This document shows, one piece after another, positions 7,492-16,839 of a DNA stretch of 64,000 nucleotides. The translations under genes and the position numbers were made by a program. How positions within the stretch are numbered: the stretch's first letter is position 1; each line of letters begins with the position of its first letter. The notes under the pieces are model-generated. The model ran no database searches. It was given only the letters and a program-made list of their open reading frames with translations, and was not told the origin of the DNA. The stretch comes from Marinobacter confluentis (GTDB lineage: Bacteria; Pseudomonadota; Gammaproteobacteria; Pseudomonadales; Oleiphilaceae). The stretch spans positions 186,001 to 250,000 of the forward strand of contig NZ_SRPF01000002.1 in the NCBI RefSeq assembly GCF_004785685.1, written 5' to 3'.

Positions 7492-9275
7492 CAATCCATA
7501 AACTCTCGGCACCAGTACTCAAAAGCCATCAGGGCGCGAATCTCGCGGGTATTGTTGTTTCGCTCATCGCAATGATCAGTCAGCAGCTTCTCGACATAAT
7601 CATAATCAAACAACCCCCTGGCCCGGGTTCTCTCGCTCAGAAGCAGGTCCTCACAGAGTGGGCGTAGGTCCTTTTTGAACCAGTCACCCACGGGAACGGT
7701 AAACATCTGCTTCTTCCGGTAGGCCAGGCCATCGCCTATCAGGCCGGCAACGGCTTTCTTGTAGATGTATTTAGTCTCGCCTTGACGAAGCTTAAGCTCA
7801 CCGGGCATTGAAAAGGCGTGCTCAATCAACCTGTAATCAAGAAACGGTGCCCGGTTTTCAATCGAAACCGCCATGCCCATCCGGTCTGGTTTGACCAGAT
7901 TATTTCCAGACAGTAAAAGCTCGGTGTCCACAAACAGCGCCTGATTGATTCGACCCATGTGCCTGGACCGCTCAAGCTCTTTTCTGACAACAGCTGAAAC
8001 CGAGTGTTCAGGACTCATTTGCTGCCGCACACCCTCTGCAAATAGACGTGTAAGACTCGGATCATCGAACAGTCTGATATTGGCTATGTAGCGCTGGGCG
8101 AAGTCATCATCGCAGACATACTCATCTTCGCCGCTGCCGAAAAAGCTCTTGTACTTGTCGTAACCTGCATAAAGCTCATCAGCGCCATCGCCGGTCAGGA
8201 CCATCTTCACATCCTGAGCTGCAAGCTCAGCGACCTTGAACGTGGGCAGGAAAGACACATCCCCGTGGGGCTGGTCACAGTGATAGGTGGCCATCGGCCA
8301 GAGCGAGAGCAAATTAGGCTGAACGATTTCCAGAGTATGTTGAGTCTGGAAACGCGTCGCTGCTTCCTGTGCGTAGGGAGATTCATCGTATTTCGGGTCA
8401 TCAAAGCCAATGCTGTAGGTTCTCACCGGCTGTTGCATATGCCGACTCATAAGGCCAACTACCGTTGACGAGTCTACGCCGCCCGAAAGAAAGGCCCCGA
8501 AAGGCACATCTGCACGGAGCCTGATGCGCACGGAATCATCGAGCAACGAATTAAACTCATCGATCCATTGGGCCTCGGATTTCTCTTCAAGCTGAATACG
8601 GGAAAGATCCCACCAGCAGTTTTCGCGGATTCCGCTGCGGTCGACTCGCAGATAATGCCCGGGTTTTACATGCCGCACCCCTTCAAAAAGGGTGTATGGC
8701 TGGGGCACATAGTTCAGGCCAAAAAACAGATTCAGTGCGGTGTAGTCCAGAGCCGGCCTTTCAGGCAACAGGCTAAGAATCGCCTTGATTTCAGAGCCAA
8801 ATACCAGGCCATCCGCATCCAGATGATAATAAAGGGGCTTTTCCCCCACGCGGTCCCGGAACAGAAAGAGCGCCTCTTCCTTGGCATCATAAATCGCAAT
8901 GGCAAACATCCCATTGAGCTGATCAAGACCGGCAATGCCCGCTTTCTCATAAAGGCGCAGAATCACTTCTGTGTCGCAATGGGTGCGGCAGGCCCAGGGC
9001 GACCCTTTCAGGTCCTCAGCGATTTCTTCATGGTTGAAAATTTCACCATTCTGAACAACCACGACACGGCCATCATCAGAAATAAAAGGCTGGTCGCCAT
9101 GCTCAAGATCAAGAATTGACAGCCGCTGGTTCCCCAACGCTACGCCGTGATCAACATCATGCCAGATGCCCTGGGAGTCCGGCCCTCGATGGCGTATGGT
9201 CTCCCCCATCGCGGCCAGCTCAGTGTCCGAGTACCGGGTTCCACCCGAACTGTAATATCCAAAAATGCCACACAT
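7491..9275 (-). CDS. asnB: Glutamine-dependent asparagine-synthase homologue (copy 1)
   Basis: A 594-residue class II glutamine amidotransferase plus synthetase. Cys2 of MCGIFGYYSSGG is the N-terminal nucleophile; RHRGPDSQGIW, QRLSILDLEHGDQPF and NGEIFNH complete the glutaminase site. The ATP-pyrophosphatase loop is GAFLSGGVDSSTVVGL (about residue 250), with VLTGDGADELYAGYDKY further on. In polysaccharide loci such homologues usually amidate sugar uronic acids (WbpS-like) rather than make asparagine. Here the TviB-type dehydrogenase could supply the carboxylate. The ATG lies three bases after the sugar-transferase stop, and the end overlaps the next gene by one base, so it is embedded in the operon. 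Confidence 0.9.
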   Translation of the reverse strand: MCGIFGYYSSGGTRYSDTELAAMGETIRHRGPDSQGIWHDVDHGVALGNQRLSILDLEHGDQPFISDDGRVVVVQNGEIFNHEEIAEDLKGSPWACRTHCDTEVILRLYEKAGIAGLDQLNGMFAIAIYDAKEEALFLFRDRVGEKPLYYHLDADGLVFGSEIKAILSLLPERPALDYTALNLFFGLNYVPQPYTLFEGVRHVKPGHYLRVDRSGIRENCWWDLSRIQLEEKSEAQWIDEFNSLLDDSVRIRLRADVPFGAFLSGGVDSSTVVGLMSRHMQQPVRTYSIGFDDPKYDESPYAQEAATRFQTQHTLEIVQPNLLSLWPMATYHCDQPHGDVSFLPTFKVAELAAQDVKMVLTGDGADELYAGYDKYKSFFGSGEDEYVCDDDFAQRYIANIRLFDDPSLTRLFAEGVRQQMSPEHSVSAVVRKELERSRHMGRINQALFVDTELLLSGNNLVKPDRMGMAVSIENRAPFLDYRLIEHAFSMPGELKLRQGETKYIYKKAVAGLIGDGLAYRKKQMFTVPVGDWFKKDLRPLCEDLLLSERTRARGLFDYDYVEKLLTDHCDERNNNTREIRALMAFEYWCREFMD

Positions 9276-9277
9276 TG

Positions 9278-9829
9278 TCAGTTGCCGCCTTTGGTGAAAA
9301 TTTGCTTCACAGTCAGCAGGATAATCTTGAGGTCAAGGCCCATAGAGCATGCACGCACATACTCGGCATCCAGATCATACCGCTGTTGCCAGGTCGCGTT
9401 TGACCGCAGAGTTGCCTGGGCAAGCCCGGTGATGCCCGGCAAAACGCTATTTCGAAGGTCCCACTGCTGCTGGGTATACTCAGTCCGCTGCGCAGGCACG
9501 TTGGGCCTTGGCCCCACAATACTCATCTCGCCCCTGATTACGTTAAGCAATTGCGGCAACTCATCGATACTGGTCTTGCGGATAAATTTGCCAACTCGCG
9601 TGATTCGAGGGTCATCCGCCTGAGTGCTATGGCCTCCCAGCTGTTCAGAGTTCATCACCATACTCCGGAACTTGTAGATGCTGAAAACCTTGCCGTGAAG
9701 TCCTACCCTTGGCTGCCGGAAAAGTGCCGGGCCGCCATCCCTGCGGATCATTAGAGGAATAGCGATAAAGACCGGTGACAAAACCAGCAACGCTGAGACC
9801 GACACCAGAATATCAAATACCCGTTTCAC
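9278..9829 (-). CDS. PglC/WcaJ-type undecaprenyl-phosphate sugar phosphotransferase
   Basis: A 183-residue monotopic phosphoglycosyl transferase. A single N-terminal reentrant hydrophobic helix (MKRVFDILVSVSALLVLSPVF) is followed by the catalytic core with KFRSM, a DDPRITRVGKFIRKTSIDELPQ-type region, GEMSIVGPRPNVP and PGITGLAQ. It transfers a sugar 1-phosphate from a UDP-sugar to undecaprenyl phosphate on the cytoplasmic face and so starts repeat-unit assembly. The short size means the PglC type without the long WbaP/WcaJ N-terminal domain. The ATG overlaps the preceding aldolase stop (ATGA). This is the second initiating enzyme of the locus, next to WecA, which implies two separate lipid-linked glycans. 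Confidence 0.9.
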   Translation of the reverse strand: MKRVFDILVSVSALLVLSPVFIAIPLMIRRDGGPALFRQPRVGLHGKVFSIYKFRSMVMNSEQLGGHSTQADDPRITRVGKFIRKTSIDELPQLLNVIRGEMSIVGPRPNVPAQRTEYTQQQWDLRNSVLPGITGLAQATLRSNATWQQRYDLDAEYVRACSMGLDLKIILLTVKQIFTKGGN

Positions 9830-10635
9830 AGCTTTTTACTCAGGATTTTTTTAACGCCAGCCTGAAACTCCAGATGTTTCGCATTCAGCGAATCAGTGTC
9901 CATGCTCAAAAGTGTTTCACGCTCGCTCATCAGTTTTTTCAGTTCTTCACGAAAAGAAAATCCATCATTCAATGCCTCAACGGTGTCAGCGCCGGCATGA
10001 AAAGCACGGGAGAGAATCACGCCGGTCGAACCAAGACGCACGTGTTCCGCCATAACCAGCTCACCAGGCACATCGCCCTGGCCAACTCGGGCAACGCCGC
10101 CAAAACCGAACGGTTTGGAAACAGTTTCAATGCTCTGCTCTATCAGGCCAGAAGCCACAGGTTCGAACATGAATTCAAGGCCCAGATCCAGATGGAGATC
10201 GTTCAGCCCGATGTGAATCTCATCAACACAGTTTAATGCAGATATCGAACCAATCTGGTTCAACGCACTTGCGGTTTCAACCAGAGGCATGAAGCGAACT
10301 CTGCCATCAATGTACCGGCCGAACTCCGCCACCTCCTCAACCGTGTGAAACATGGGCTGCATGATAATATCAGCACCAGCTTCAATTGCATCGTCAACCT
10401 CCTGCCGCGACCCCGGATGAAGTGGATTAAGGCGAACCAACAAATCAGCGACGCCAAGCACCGATTTGACTCTCGTCACATCCTCCATGGTGTGGCGACT
10501 GATCACCGTATTAAGATGCCCCTGCCGGTCCACTTTTCCATGGATTTCCAGGTCAACGAATAACCGCGTGACACCGGCCTGTTCCACAAAGGCGGCCACT
10601 TCCGGGGAACGGGTTATGTACAGATAATGAAACAT
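9826..10635 (-). CDS. HpcH/HpaI aldolase-citrate lyase family protein in glycan locus
   Basis: A 269-residue TIM-barrel protein of the HpcH/HpaI (phosphoenolpyruvate/pyruvate class II aldolase) type. LFVDLEIHGKVDRQGH, then ADIIMQPMFHTVEEVAEFGR, then a barrel strand with RFMPLVETASAL that supplies the metal-binding Glu, IHIGLNDLHLDLGLE with the conserved Asp, and GGVARVGQGDVPGEL. These enzymes cleave or form pyruvate-derived 4-hydroxy-2-oxo acids with a divalent metal. The gene is tightly coupled on both sides (overlap with the sugar transferase, abutting the flippase stop), so it belongs to the glycan pathway. It may make or modify an unusual acidic substituent; the substrate cannot be read from sequence. 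Confidence 0.8.
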   Translation of the reverse strand: MFHYLYITRSPEVAAFVEQAGVTRLFVDLEIHGKVDRQGHLNTVISRHTMEDVTRVKSVLGVADLLVRLNPLHPGSRQEVDDAIEAGADIIMQPMFHTVEEVAEFGRYIDGRVRFMPLVETASALNQIGSISALNCVDEIHIGLNDLHLDLGLEFMFEPVASGLIEQSIETVSKPFGFGGVARVGQGDVPGELVMAEHVRLGSTGVILSRAFHAGADTVEALNDGFSFREELKKLMSERETLLSMDTDSLNAKHLEFQAGVKKILSKKL

Positions 10636-12126
10636 TCAGAAACTCACCTTGAAAATACGGGCACGAACGTCTCGATGACACAGGGCCGACAGTACCAAAG
10701 CCAGAACCCCAGCCACTATCGTGAGCATCACCGACAGCCAGCCCCCCGCAATAGAGGTCAAAAGCCACCAATGCGCGGCCGCCACCAGTACATTGATCAG
10801 CAAAACACCCGCCATAAACTTTAATGACTGCCCATCGCGCCAAGGACCGGAACCCGGAAACCGGCGCCCCAGAACCACAGAATAAACCAGCGCAAGAAGA
10901 CCATAAGTGAAGGTGAGGGCCATCATGATTTCAAGGAGCGAACGCCCACCGCCGGCCTGCAATGCCAGAAACAGACCAACACCTCCCAAAAGATTCATCG
11001 CCAGAGGTAACTGCGTCTGCCGGGCGGCGTTAAAAGCAGCGGTCATAAACGTAACGGCGCCCTGGAACAACACACAAAGCAGGCCAATGCCAACCAGTTG
11101 AACAACCTCCTGCATTGCTTCCGGCTGCAGTCCTCGGCCATACACAGCCTGAGCGTAGCCCTGCCTACCAACAAAGAGCGTCGCAATAGCCACCGTTCCC
11201 AGTAAAAATACCGCCTGCAGGCCGTAGGCAATCAATCTTATAAAACTTTTCCGGTTCTGACCGTAGGCCTCTGACATTCGTGGCAGTAGAACCACACCCA
11301 GAAAAGATACACAAAGCAACAGCGGTAGCTCAATCAGCCTCATGGCATAGCTGAACATGGCGACCCCGCCCTCACCCACCAAAGAAGCGTAAGCCCTTGC
11401 CGCAACCGGATAAACAAACAGAATCCCGCCCGACAGCATCGCCTGCCAGTAGCGGCGCACAAGATCCCCTGAAATCAACCAAGGCTGCATCGATCTGACC
11501 GGGGCAATGCCCGGGCGAACGGCCACCAATTGGCTAACGTATCTCAACGTACCGGCTGCAAACACGCTCAACACAATAACCATAACGTTGAACGTTTCCT
11601 GTTGAATGGCCATCCACAGGCCAACAATCAGAACCCCATTAAAAAAGAAAGTGCCGAGACTGGGTATGGCAAACCGCTCTCTGGCCTGAAGCAGCGCCGT
11701 TGTAACCCCGGTCAGAACAAAGATTGGCAACAGAAGAACCACAGCGGCTACGCCGATTTCAGCGACCTGCCGCGTCTGCCCGGAATATCCCGGTGCCAGC
11801 AAATCCACAAGAACCGGAGCCTGCCAAGCCAGAACACCGGCGACGACCAGGAAAAACAGAAAAATGACAATCGACGCCTGGTAGGCCAGAGCCCGCGCAG
11901 CGGCTTTATCGGCCGTAAAACTGGGAACCAGTGCTGCGGTCAACGCACCGCCCACCAGAATATTGATCAGAATGTCTGGCAGGGTCAGAACCGTCACGGT
12001 TACATCGGCCTGCCAACTGGCACCATAGCCGTCAGCAATGAGGATTTCCCGGACAAAACCCAGCAATCGCCCCAGCAAGAGGCCAATGTTAATGATGATT
12101 GATGCAGAGAGGATTCGCTTAAACAC
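10636..12126 (-). CDS. MurJ/MviN-family lipid-linked oligosaccharide flippase
   Basis: About 496 residues with some fourteen hydrophobic segments and the MurJ-type N-terminus: GRLLGFVREILIADGYG, then DVTVTVLTLPDILINILVGGALTAALVPSF, matching the FSRVLGFARDxxxA...LPNxLRRxxxEGAxxxAFVP layout of MurJ. In this setting it probably flips an undecaprenyl-linked repeat unit, as the Wzx-type gene at 35-36.5 kb would do for another glycan. GTG 12126 is preferred because it overlaps the legF stop by only eight bases and gives a MurJ-like N-terminal length; in-frame ATGs at 12162 and 12168 would push 40-50 bases into legF. A housekeeping MurJ is also possible but unlikely inside this operon. Confidence 0.82.
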   Translation of the reverse strand: MFKRILSASIIINIGLLLGRLLGFVREILIADGYGASWQADVTVTVLTLPDILINILVGGALTAALVPSFTADKAAARALAYQASIVIFLFFLVVAGVLAWQAPVLVDLLAPGYSGQTRQVAEIGVAAVVLLLPIFVLTGVTTALLQARERFAIPSLGTFFFNGVLIVGLWMAIQQETFNVMVIVLSVFAAGTLRYVSQLVAVRPGIAPVRSMQPWLISGDLVRRYWQAMLSGGILFVYPVAARAYASLVGEGGVAMFSYAMRLIELPLLLCVSFLGVVLLPRMSEAYGQNRKSFIRLIAYGLQAVFLLGTVAIATLFVGRQGYAQAVYGRGLQPEAMQEVVQLVGIGLLCVLFQGAVTFMTAAFNAARQTQLPLAMNLLGGVGLFLALQAGGGRSLLEIMMALTFTYGLLALVYSVVLGRRFPGSGPWRDGQSLKFMAGVLLINVLVAAAHWWLLTSIAGGWLSVMLTIVAGVLALVLSALCHRDVRARIFKVSF

Positions 12127-12844
12127 GGCCAGTATCAGTACCTGACCACTGACCCGACTCATAGCCAATCACCGCTTCCGCGATTGCGAAATCAAGCGCA
12201 GTATCTATATCCACAGAATGAGCCTGGTCCATCACCCAGGCGCGACTGCGGACATCCTCGCTGTATAGGGTCTCCAGCTTCAGGGCAACAGACGTCCTGC
12301 AAAAATAGATGGCACCATTCAACCGGTAAAACGGTTCCTGATCCTGGGATCGGCGGTTCGCCGCTGGTGTTACAAAGCCTTTCATGCTGCCGTCTGGCCC
12401 AAGGCGATTACACCACTGGATTGGGTGCTCCAGCTCACACACCGACACCACCGCATCCAGATTATCCGCCATCAGCAGGTTTTCCGCTTCGCGGATATCC
12501 TCAGCCGTGCGCAATGGCGAGGTCGGCTGTAACAGGCAGACATGGCTGAACGAACAGGCCTCAGCCTGTTCCAGCATCTGGATAAAATGCGCCAGCGCAC
12601 TTGCCGTAGTCGCCGTGTCTGAAGCCAGCGCGTCCGGGCGCAGGAAAGGCACATCGGCGCCGCCAGCACGGGCCACACTGGCAATTGTTTCGCAGTCAGT
12701 ACTGACGCAGACCCGATCAAATACTCCGCTTTCGAGGGCTGCGTCAATGGTCCACTGGATGAGAGGCTTACCGGCCAACGGCATGATATTCTTGCCAGGA
12801 AGTCGCTTACTGCCACCTCTGGCAGGAATGACGGCCAGTTTCAT
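12119..12844 (-). CDS. legF: CMP-nonulosonate (legionaminate-type) cytidylyltransferase
   Basis: A 241-residue NeuA/LegF/PseF-family enzyme. N-terminal nucleotide-binding motif IPARGGSKRLPGKN, then PLIQWTIDAAL, CVSTDCETIASVA, LLQPTSPLRTAEDI and VDIDTALDFAIAE. It activates a nonulosonic acid with CTP to the CMP-sugar in the cytoplasm. Its start overlaps the stop of the ptmE-like gene by four bases. With legB, C, G, H and I in the same run, CMP-legionaminate or an isomer is the most likely product; sialate or pseudaminate specificity cannot be excluded from this protein alone. Confidence 0.9.
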   Translation of the reverse strand: MKLAVIPARGGSKRLPGKNIMPLAGKPLIQWTIDAALESGVFDRVCVSTDCETIASVARAGGADVPFLRPDALASDTATTASALAHFIQMLEQAEACSFSHVCLLQPTSPLRTAEDIREAENLLMADNLDAVVSVCELEHPIQWCNRLGPDGSMKGFVTPAANRRSQDQEPFYRLNGAIYFCRTSVALKLETLYSEDVRSRAWVMDQAHSVDIDTALDFAIAEAVIGYESGQWSGTDTGRV

Positions 12845-13887
12845 AAATAGCCCACTTCCTTCTGTGCCCGATGAAAATCGTCCATCTTGCCGATATCGAG
12901 CCAGTATTCATGAACCGGAAACATCGAAACTTTCTCGCCATCACCCATCTTTTGCTCAAGCAAAGTCGGCATATCCACACGCTGGCCCGGCATAACCGCG
13001 CTCACTAGCTCCGGCGATACCACATAGATGCCAGCGTTTATAAAACATTTCTGAACCGGTTTCTCTTCCATACTCCGAATGTAGGTTCCGTCCGTTTGAA
13101 CAACACCGTATGGAATCTGATGCTCGTATTCACGCACACACATGGTTGCCACACTGCCGTGATCTGCATGAAAGTCCAGCAGGCCCCGATAATTCACGGT
13201 AGTCAGCAAGTCGCCGTTCATCATCAGCAATGGCAGATCAATTCTGTCTTTGGGCAACAAGCCAAGGGCACCGCCAGTACCCAGTGGGTTTTCCTCGTGA
13301 ACATACTCAATGCTGACCCCCCACTGAGAGCCATCACCAAAGTGCTCCTGAATCATCTCGGGCAAATAATGGGTAGATATGAAGAAGCGATGGAATCCTG
13401 CGCTCACCAGGCTCTCGAGGATCAACTCAAGGATCGGCTTATCCCCAACCTTAAGCAGCGGTTTCGGGCACTCATTCGTGAGCGGGCGCAACCGTGTCCC
13501 GAACCCACCGGCCATCAGGAACACCGGATTCCTGATCGTTCTGCGCTCCATCAAACCATGCAGCGTTTCCAGCCCAACAACGTGTTTGCGCGAATCCACT
13601 ACGGGTATCTGAAGCAGTTGCAGATCTTCCATCACTGACAGAATCTTGTCTTTGCTCCAGCCACTCCCCGCCACATGGGGCGTACTGCACATCACCTCTT
13701 CAACCGGCGACGTCAGGGGAAGATGTCGAAGCAATGCTCTGCGGATATCGCCGTCAGTCAATGTACCTTTTAACTCGCCGGCGGCGTCAACAACCAGCGC
13801 AATTCTTAATCCGCCTTTGTCCAGAACAGCAATGGCTTCTTCAAGAGGCATGTCCGGGCGGACTAGAACGTTCTCCCATTTTTTCAT
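12841..13887 (-). CDS. ptmE: PtmE-like CBS-domain nucleotidyltransferase (GDP-GlcN branch of legionaminate synthesis)
   Basis: A 348-residue fusion of two CBS domains (residues about 1-115, with LVVDAAGELKGTLTDGDIRRALL and LLQIPVVDSRKHVVGL) to a nucleotidyltransferase (MAGGFGTRLRPLT at 125-137, then PKPLLKVGDKPILE, NPLGTGGALGLL, LLMMNGDLLTTV). Campylobacter PtmE has this same order and makes GDP-glucosamine at the head of the legionaminic acid pathway. Its place between legH and legF supports the call. The other Campylobacter early genes (ptmA, ptmF, pgmL) are not in this window, so how its product enters the pathway here is uncertain. The end overlaps legF by four bases. Confidence 0.85.
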   Translation of the reverse strand: MKKWENVLVRPDMPLEEAIAVLDKGGLRIALVVDAAGELKGTLTDGDIRRALLRHLPLTSPVEEVMCSTPHVAGSGWSKDKILSVMEDLQLLQIPVVDSRKHVVGLETLHGLMERRTIRNPVFLMAGGFGTRLRPLTNECPKPLLKVGDKPILELILESLVSAGFHRFFISTHYLPEMIQEHFGDGSQWGVSIEYVHEENPLGTGGALGLLPKDRIDLPLLMMNGDLLTTVNYRGLLDFHADHGSVATMCVREYEHQIPYGVVQTDGTYIRSMEEKPVQKCFINAGIYVVSPELVSAVMPGQRVDMPTLLEQKMGDGEKVSMFPVHEYWLDIGKMDDFHRAQKEVGYL

Positions 13888-13947
13888 CTAAAGTTCGGCT
13901 CCCGGCTTGCAGTTCTGTCTGCACAATAGAATGGATTTCTCAGCATC

Positions 13948-14568
13948 TCACAACACATTTCCGGTAACGACCTGGCCGGCCTTAACAAAGGCATTGGCGC
14001 CAACCGCCACACTTTGAATCACTGTTGCGCCTGCTCCGATAAAAGTGTGGTCCCCAACCTGCACATCCCCGCAAAGTGTCACTCCAGGGGCAATATGGCA
14101 ATGGCTGCCTATGAGTGAATCATGATCCACTGAGCTTCGCGTGTTGATAATCGTATTCAGGCCAACGAAAACGCCCGCCTGCACAATAGCACCGGCCATA
14201 ATCTGTGCCCCAGCTTCCAGCGTCGCCGATCCGGCAACCCAGGCTGCAGGATGCGTCAGTGCCGGAAACTCAAAACCGGCCTGGCTTAGTCTTTGAAAAA
14301 TGGAATGCCTAACGCCACTGCCAGGCATCATTCCTATACCATTTAGAATCCAGACATCCTCAGGGGTAACCCCATTGAGATAGTCATCACCACCTAGCAC
14401 CGGAACCGTGTGCCACAGGCTCACACCGCGGCCAGAAAGCTCCGGGTCACATACCCCTTTCACGCTTGCACCGCAGGCTATGGCCAGCTCCAGAACCACC
14501 CGGGCATGCCCACCCGCCCCCAGAAGGATTGATGGCCTGCCAGAAAGATCACAAATTCCGCCGGTCAC
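13948..14568 (-). CDS. legH: NeuD/PglD-type N-acetyltransferase (LegH)
   Basis: A 206-residue sugar acetyltransferase. An N-terminal nucleotide-sugar binding fold begins SILLGAGGHARVVLELA, and the C-terminal half is a left-handed beta-helix of hexapeptide repeats (for example SATLEAGAQIMAGAIVQAG, VGLNTIINTRSSVDHDS with the catalytic His, VQVGDHTFIGAGATV). In the legionaminate pathway this enzyme acetylates the C4 amino group of the UDP-diamino sugar made by LegB/LegC; the close relative NeuD O-acetylates sialic acid. The start is GTG 14568, whose GTGA overlaps the legI stop. A 60-base gap follows before ptmE. Confidence 0.85.
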   Translation of the reverse strand: MTGGICDLSGRPSILLGAGGHARVVLELAIACGASVKGVCDPELSGRGVSLWHTVPVLGGDDYLNGVTPEDVWILNGIGMMPGSGVRHSIFQRLSQAGFEFPALTHPAAWVAGSATLEAGAQIMAGAIVQAGVFVGLNTIINTRSSVDHDSLIGSHCHIAPGVTLCGDVQVGDHTFIGAGATVIQSVAVGANAFVKAGQVVTGNVL

Positions 14569-15632
14569 TCCGGAACATCTCCGGGTTTAAAATCCTGGCT
14601 GGCTGCAGTCCCTACCAGGTCCCAGCTCAGTGCCGGGGACAAACCCCGGCCACAGCGTGCGGTGGTCAGAGCTGACCGGGTTATGATGTCACCACGGACG
14701 ACGGGCTCGGCAAAGATGATCTGCTGCCTTGCAGCCTGGCGTGTATCCCATTCGCTCTCCTGGGGCCGTTTCTGGCCATCACCCAGCGCCGACTCAATCT
14801 CACGAATCTGCGACACCATCTCAGCCAACTCATCAGGTTCCAATGAAGCCCGATGATCGGGCCCTGGCATTTGTCGGTCCAGGGTGAAGTGTTTCTCAAT
14901 GATCGTCGCGCCACGGGCAACAGCAGCGACGGGGATCAACAACCCCTCGGAATGATCCGAATAACCGACCGGCAAAGCAAACGCCTGGCGAAGAGTATCC
15001 ATGGCCCTCAGGTTCACTTCAGACATAGGGGTCGGGTACTGTGACGTGCAATGCAATAAAGACACTCGCCCGGCGATTGCACTTCGGGCGCTGGCTGAAC
15101 TCCAGAAGCGCCAGACATCATCCATGCCTGATGGTTCACTGTTGTGACTGTAACCATAGGCAACGACTGCCAGCGCCTGCTCGACCTCACCCAGGGTTGC
15201 CATCCCAGTTGAAATGATCAGATTCTTGCCCGTCCCGGCAAACGCAAGTAACAGCGGTGCATTCGTTATCTCGCCTGAAGGCACCTTGTAATACGGAAGG
15301 TCAAGTGTCTGAAGAAACGCCAGACTTTTAATATCAAACGCCGTAGAGATAAAGGTAATGCCCAGCTCTGTCGCATAGGCCTTGAGTTCCGAGTGCCAGG
15401 CCTCCGGAAGTTCCAGCTTTTTAAGCATCGCCAACTGGCTTTCCATCGCGTCCGTTGTGGACTGCTGATATCTGGCTTTGGGCGCCGTCAACGCGGCCAG
15501 ACGCTGTGCGTTGAAGGTCTGAAACTTGACCGCATCAGCGCCAGAAGCCGCCGCTACTTTGACAAGTTCAAACGCCAGATCTTTATCACCGTTATGGTTA
15601 ACACCGGCTTCAGCAATGATGTTGACCGTCAT
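14565..15632 (-). CDS. legI: NeuB-family nonulosonate synthase (legionaminate synthase)
   Basis: A 355-residue enzyme that condenses phosphoenolpyruvate with a 2,4-diacetamido-hexose or ManNAc to form a nine-carbon acid. N-terminal NeuB TIM barrel (residues about 1-275) starts IIAEAGVNHNGDKDLAFELV, has AVKFQTFNAQRLA, PYYKVPSGEITNAPLL, LLHCTSQYPTP, PVGYSDHSEG and EKHFTLDRQMPGPDHRAS. A C-terminal SAF/antifreeze-like domain (about 290-345) holds RSALTTARCGRGLSPALSW. Together with the hydrolysing epimerase upstream and legF downstream this is the core of nonulosonate synthesis. Confidence 0.92.
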   Translation of the reverse strand: MTVNIIAEAGVNHNGDKDLAFELVKVAAASGADAVKFQTFNAQRLAALTAPKARYQQSTTDAMESQLAMLKKLELPEAWHSELKAYATELGITFISTAFDIKSLAFLQTLDLPYYKVPSGEITNAPLLLAFAGTGKNLIISTGMATLGEVEQALAVVAYGYSHNSEPSGMDDVWRFWSSASARSAIAGRVSLLHCTSQYPTPMSEVNLRAMDTLRQAFALPVGYSDHSEGLLIPVAAVARGATIIEKHFTLDRQMPGPDHRASLEPDELAEMVSQIREIESALGDGQKRPQESEWDTRQAARQQIIFAEPVVRGDIITRSALTTARCGRGLSPALSWDLVGTAASQDFKPGDVPE

Positions 15633-15675
15633 AGTTATCGGATTTCCTTGAGGATCATGAACCCTTCTGCCGTTA

Positions 15676-16839
15676 TCAAAACTTCAGATCGTGAAACGTT
15701 TTGAATAGAAGCTCTGCTTTGTCTCGGGTCTTGAGAATCGGGATAATCTTCTCACTAACGTAACCATCGCCATATGGATTAGCTGCGGCTGCACAAACGC
15801 TCCTGTGTTCGGGCGATAGCGCATACTCCAGGGCGTCTCGAATCGCCTTTAGGTCGTCCGCGCTGCTCACCACTGATTCAGGCTTGATTCTACCCTTCTG
15901 ACGCATACCAATATCAACCGTGGGCACACCCAGTGCCGGCGCTTCCAACAAGCCACTGGAAGAATTACCAACAACAGCACCCGCCAGCTTCATAAGACTC
16001 AGGTACCGAATCTGTCCCAGCGACTGCGCTAACAAAACCTGGCCAGCATGTTTCTCTGAAAATGACTTCAACAGCGGGATCAGGTCTCTCCCATGGGTAT
16101 CCGCGTTGGGAAAGGTAATCACTATTTTTTTCTGTAGTACCACATCCTCAAGAGCGGTCAGGAGGTTTCGAAGTGATTCAATACCACCGCCTGGCTTCAA
16201 AGTCACTGGATGGTAGGTCACCAGCAGTGGTTCTTTCCCCAGATCAAAAGCTAAAGATTTCTCCAATGCAGGTTGATCAAGAAAATCAAGCCGCCGAATA
16301 TTCTCCATCGCCGGCGCACCGACGTTAAATACACTGTCAGGCTGCTCACCTAATTGAATGACCCTATTTCGATAGGTTTCCGTGCTTGTAAAATGAAGGT
16401 GTGCCATTTTGGTAATGGAATGACGGATCGCCTCATCAATAGCGCCCTCGGTCAACTCGCCACCGTGAAGATGCACGATCGGTATCTGCATCACCATAGC
16501 CGTCTGTGCAACTGATAACGCCTCAAAACGGTCACCGAGCACCACGATGCAATCTGGGGCCAGGCGGTCCAGGGCATCGGCAAAGCCAATCGTCCCAACG
16601 CCAATGGATTTGGCAATACCTACACCCGAGCTCGAAGAAAGCAACATGTCTACTCTGGCATCAATAGCAAAGCCATCTTCCTCAATCGCTTTTACCGTGT
16701 CACCAAACTCCGCGAGAAGGTGGGTGCCGCTGACGATTAACTGAAGCTCAAGGGCATCATCTTCCTGAATGCCACGCAACAACCAGTACAGCAGTCCATA
16801 CTCTGCCCGCGTACCGGTGAACACAGCGATGCGTTTCAT
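15676..16839 (-). CDS. legG: Hydrolysing UDP-sugar 2-epimerase (LegG/NeuC)
   Basis: A 387-residue GT-B-fold epimerase. FTGTRAEYGLLYWLLRGI at the start, IVSGTHLLAEFGDT, VVLGDRFEALSVAQTA, HLHGGELTEGAIDEAIRHS and VVGNSSSGLLEAPALGVPTVDIG are all typical of NeuC and LegG. It removes UDP while inverting C2, giving the free 2,4-diacetamido-mannose analogue used by LegI. Its ATG overlaps the legC stop by four bases. A 43-base spacer precedes legI. Confidence 0.92.
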   Translation of the reverse strand: MKRIAVFTGTRAEYGLLYWLLRGIQEDDALELQLIVSGTHLLAEFGDTVKAIEEDGFAIDARVDMLLSSSSGVGIAKSIGVGTIGFADALDRLAPDCIVVLGDRFEALSVAQTAMVMQIPIVHLHGGELTEGAIDEAIRHSITKMAHLHFTSTETYRNRVIQLGEQPDSVFNVGAPAMENIRRLDFLDQPALEKSLAFDLGKEPLLVTYHPVTLKPGGGIESLRNLLTALEDVVLQKKIVITFPNADTHGRDLIPLLKSFSEKHAGQVLLAQSLGQIRYLSLMKLAGAVVGNSSSGLLEAPALGVPTVDIGMRQKGRIKPESVVSSADDLKAIRDALEYALSPEHRSVCAAAANPYGDGYVSEKIIPILKTRDKAELLFKTFHDLKF

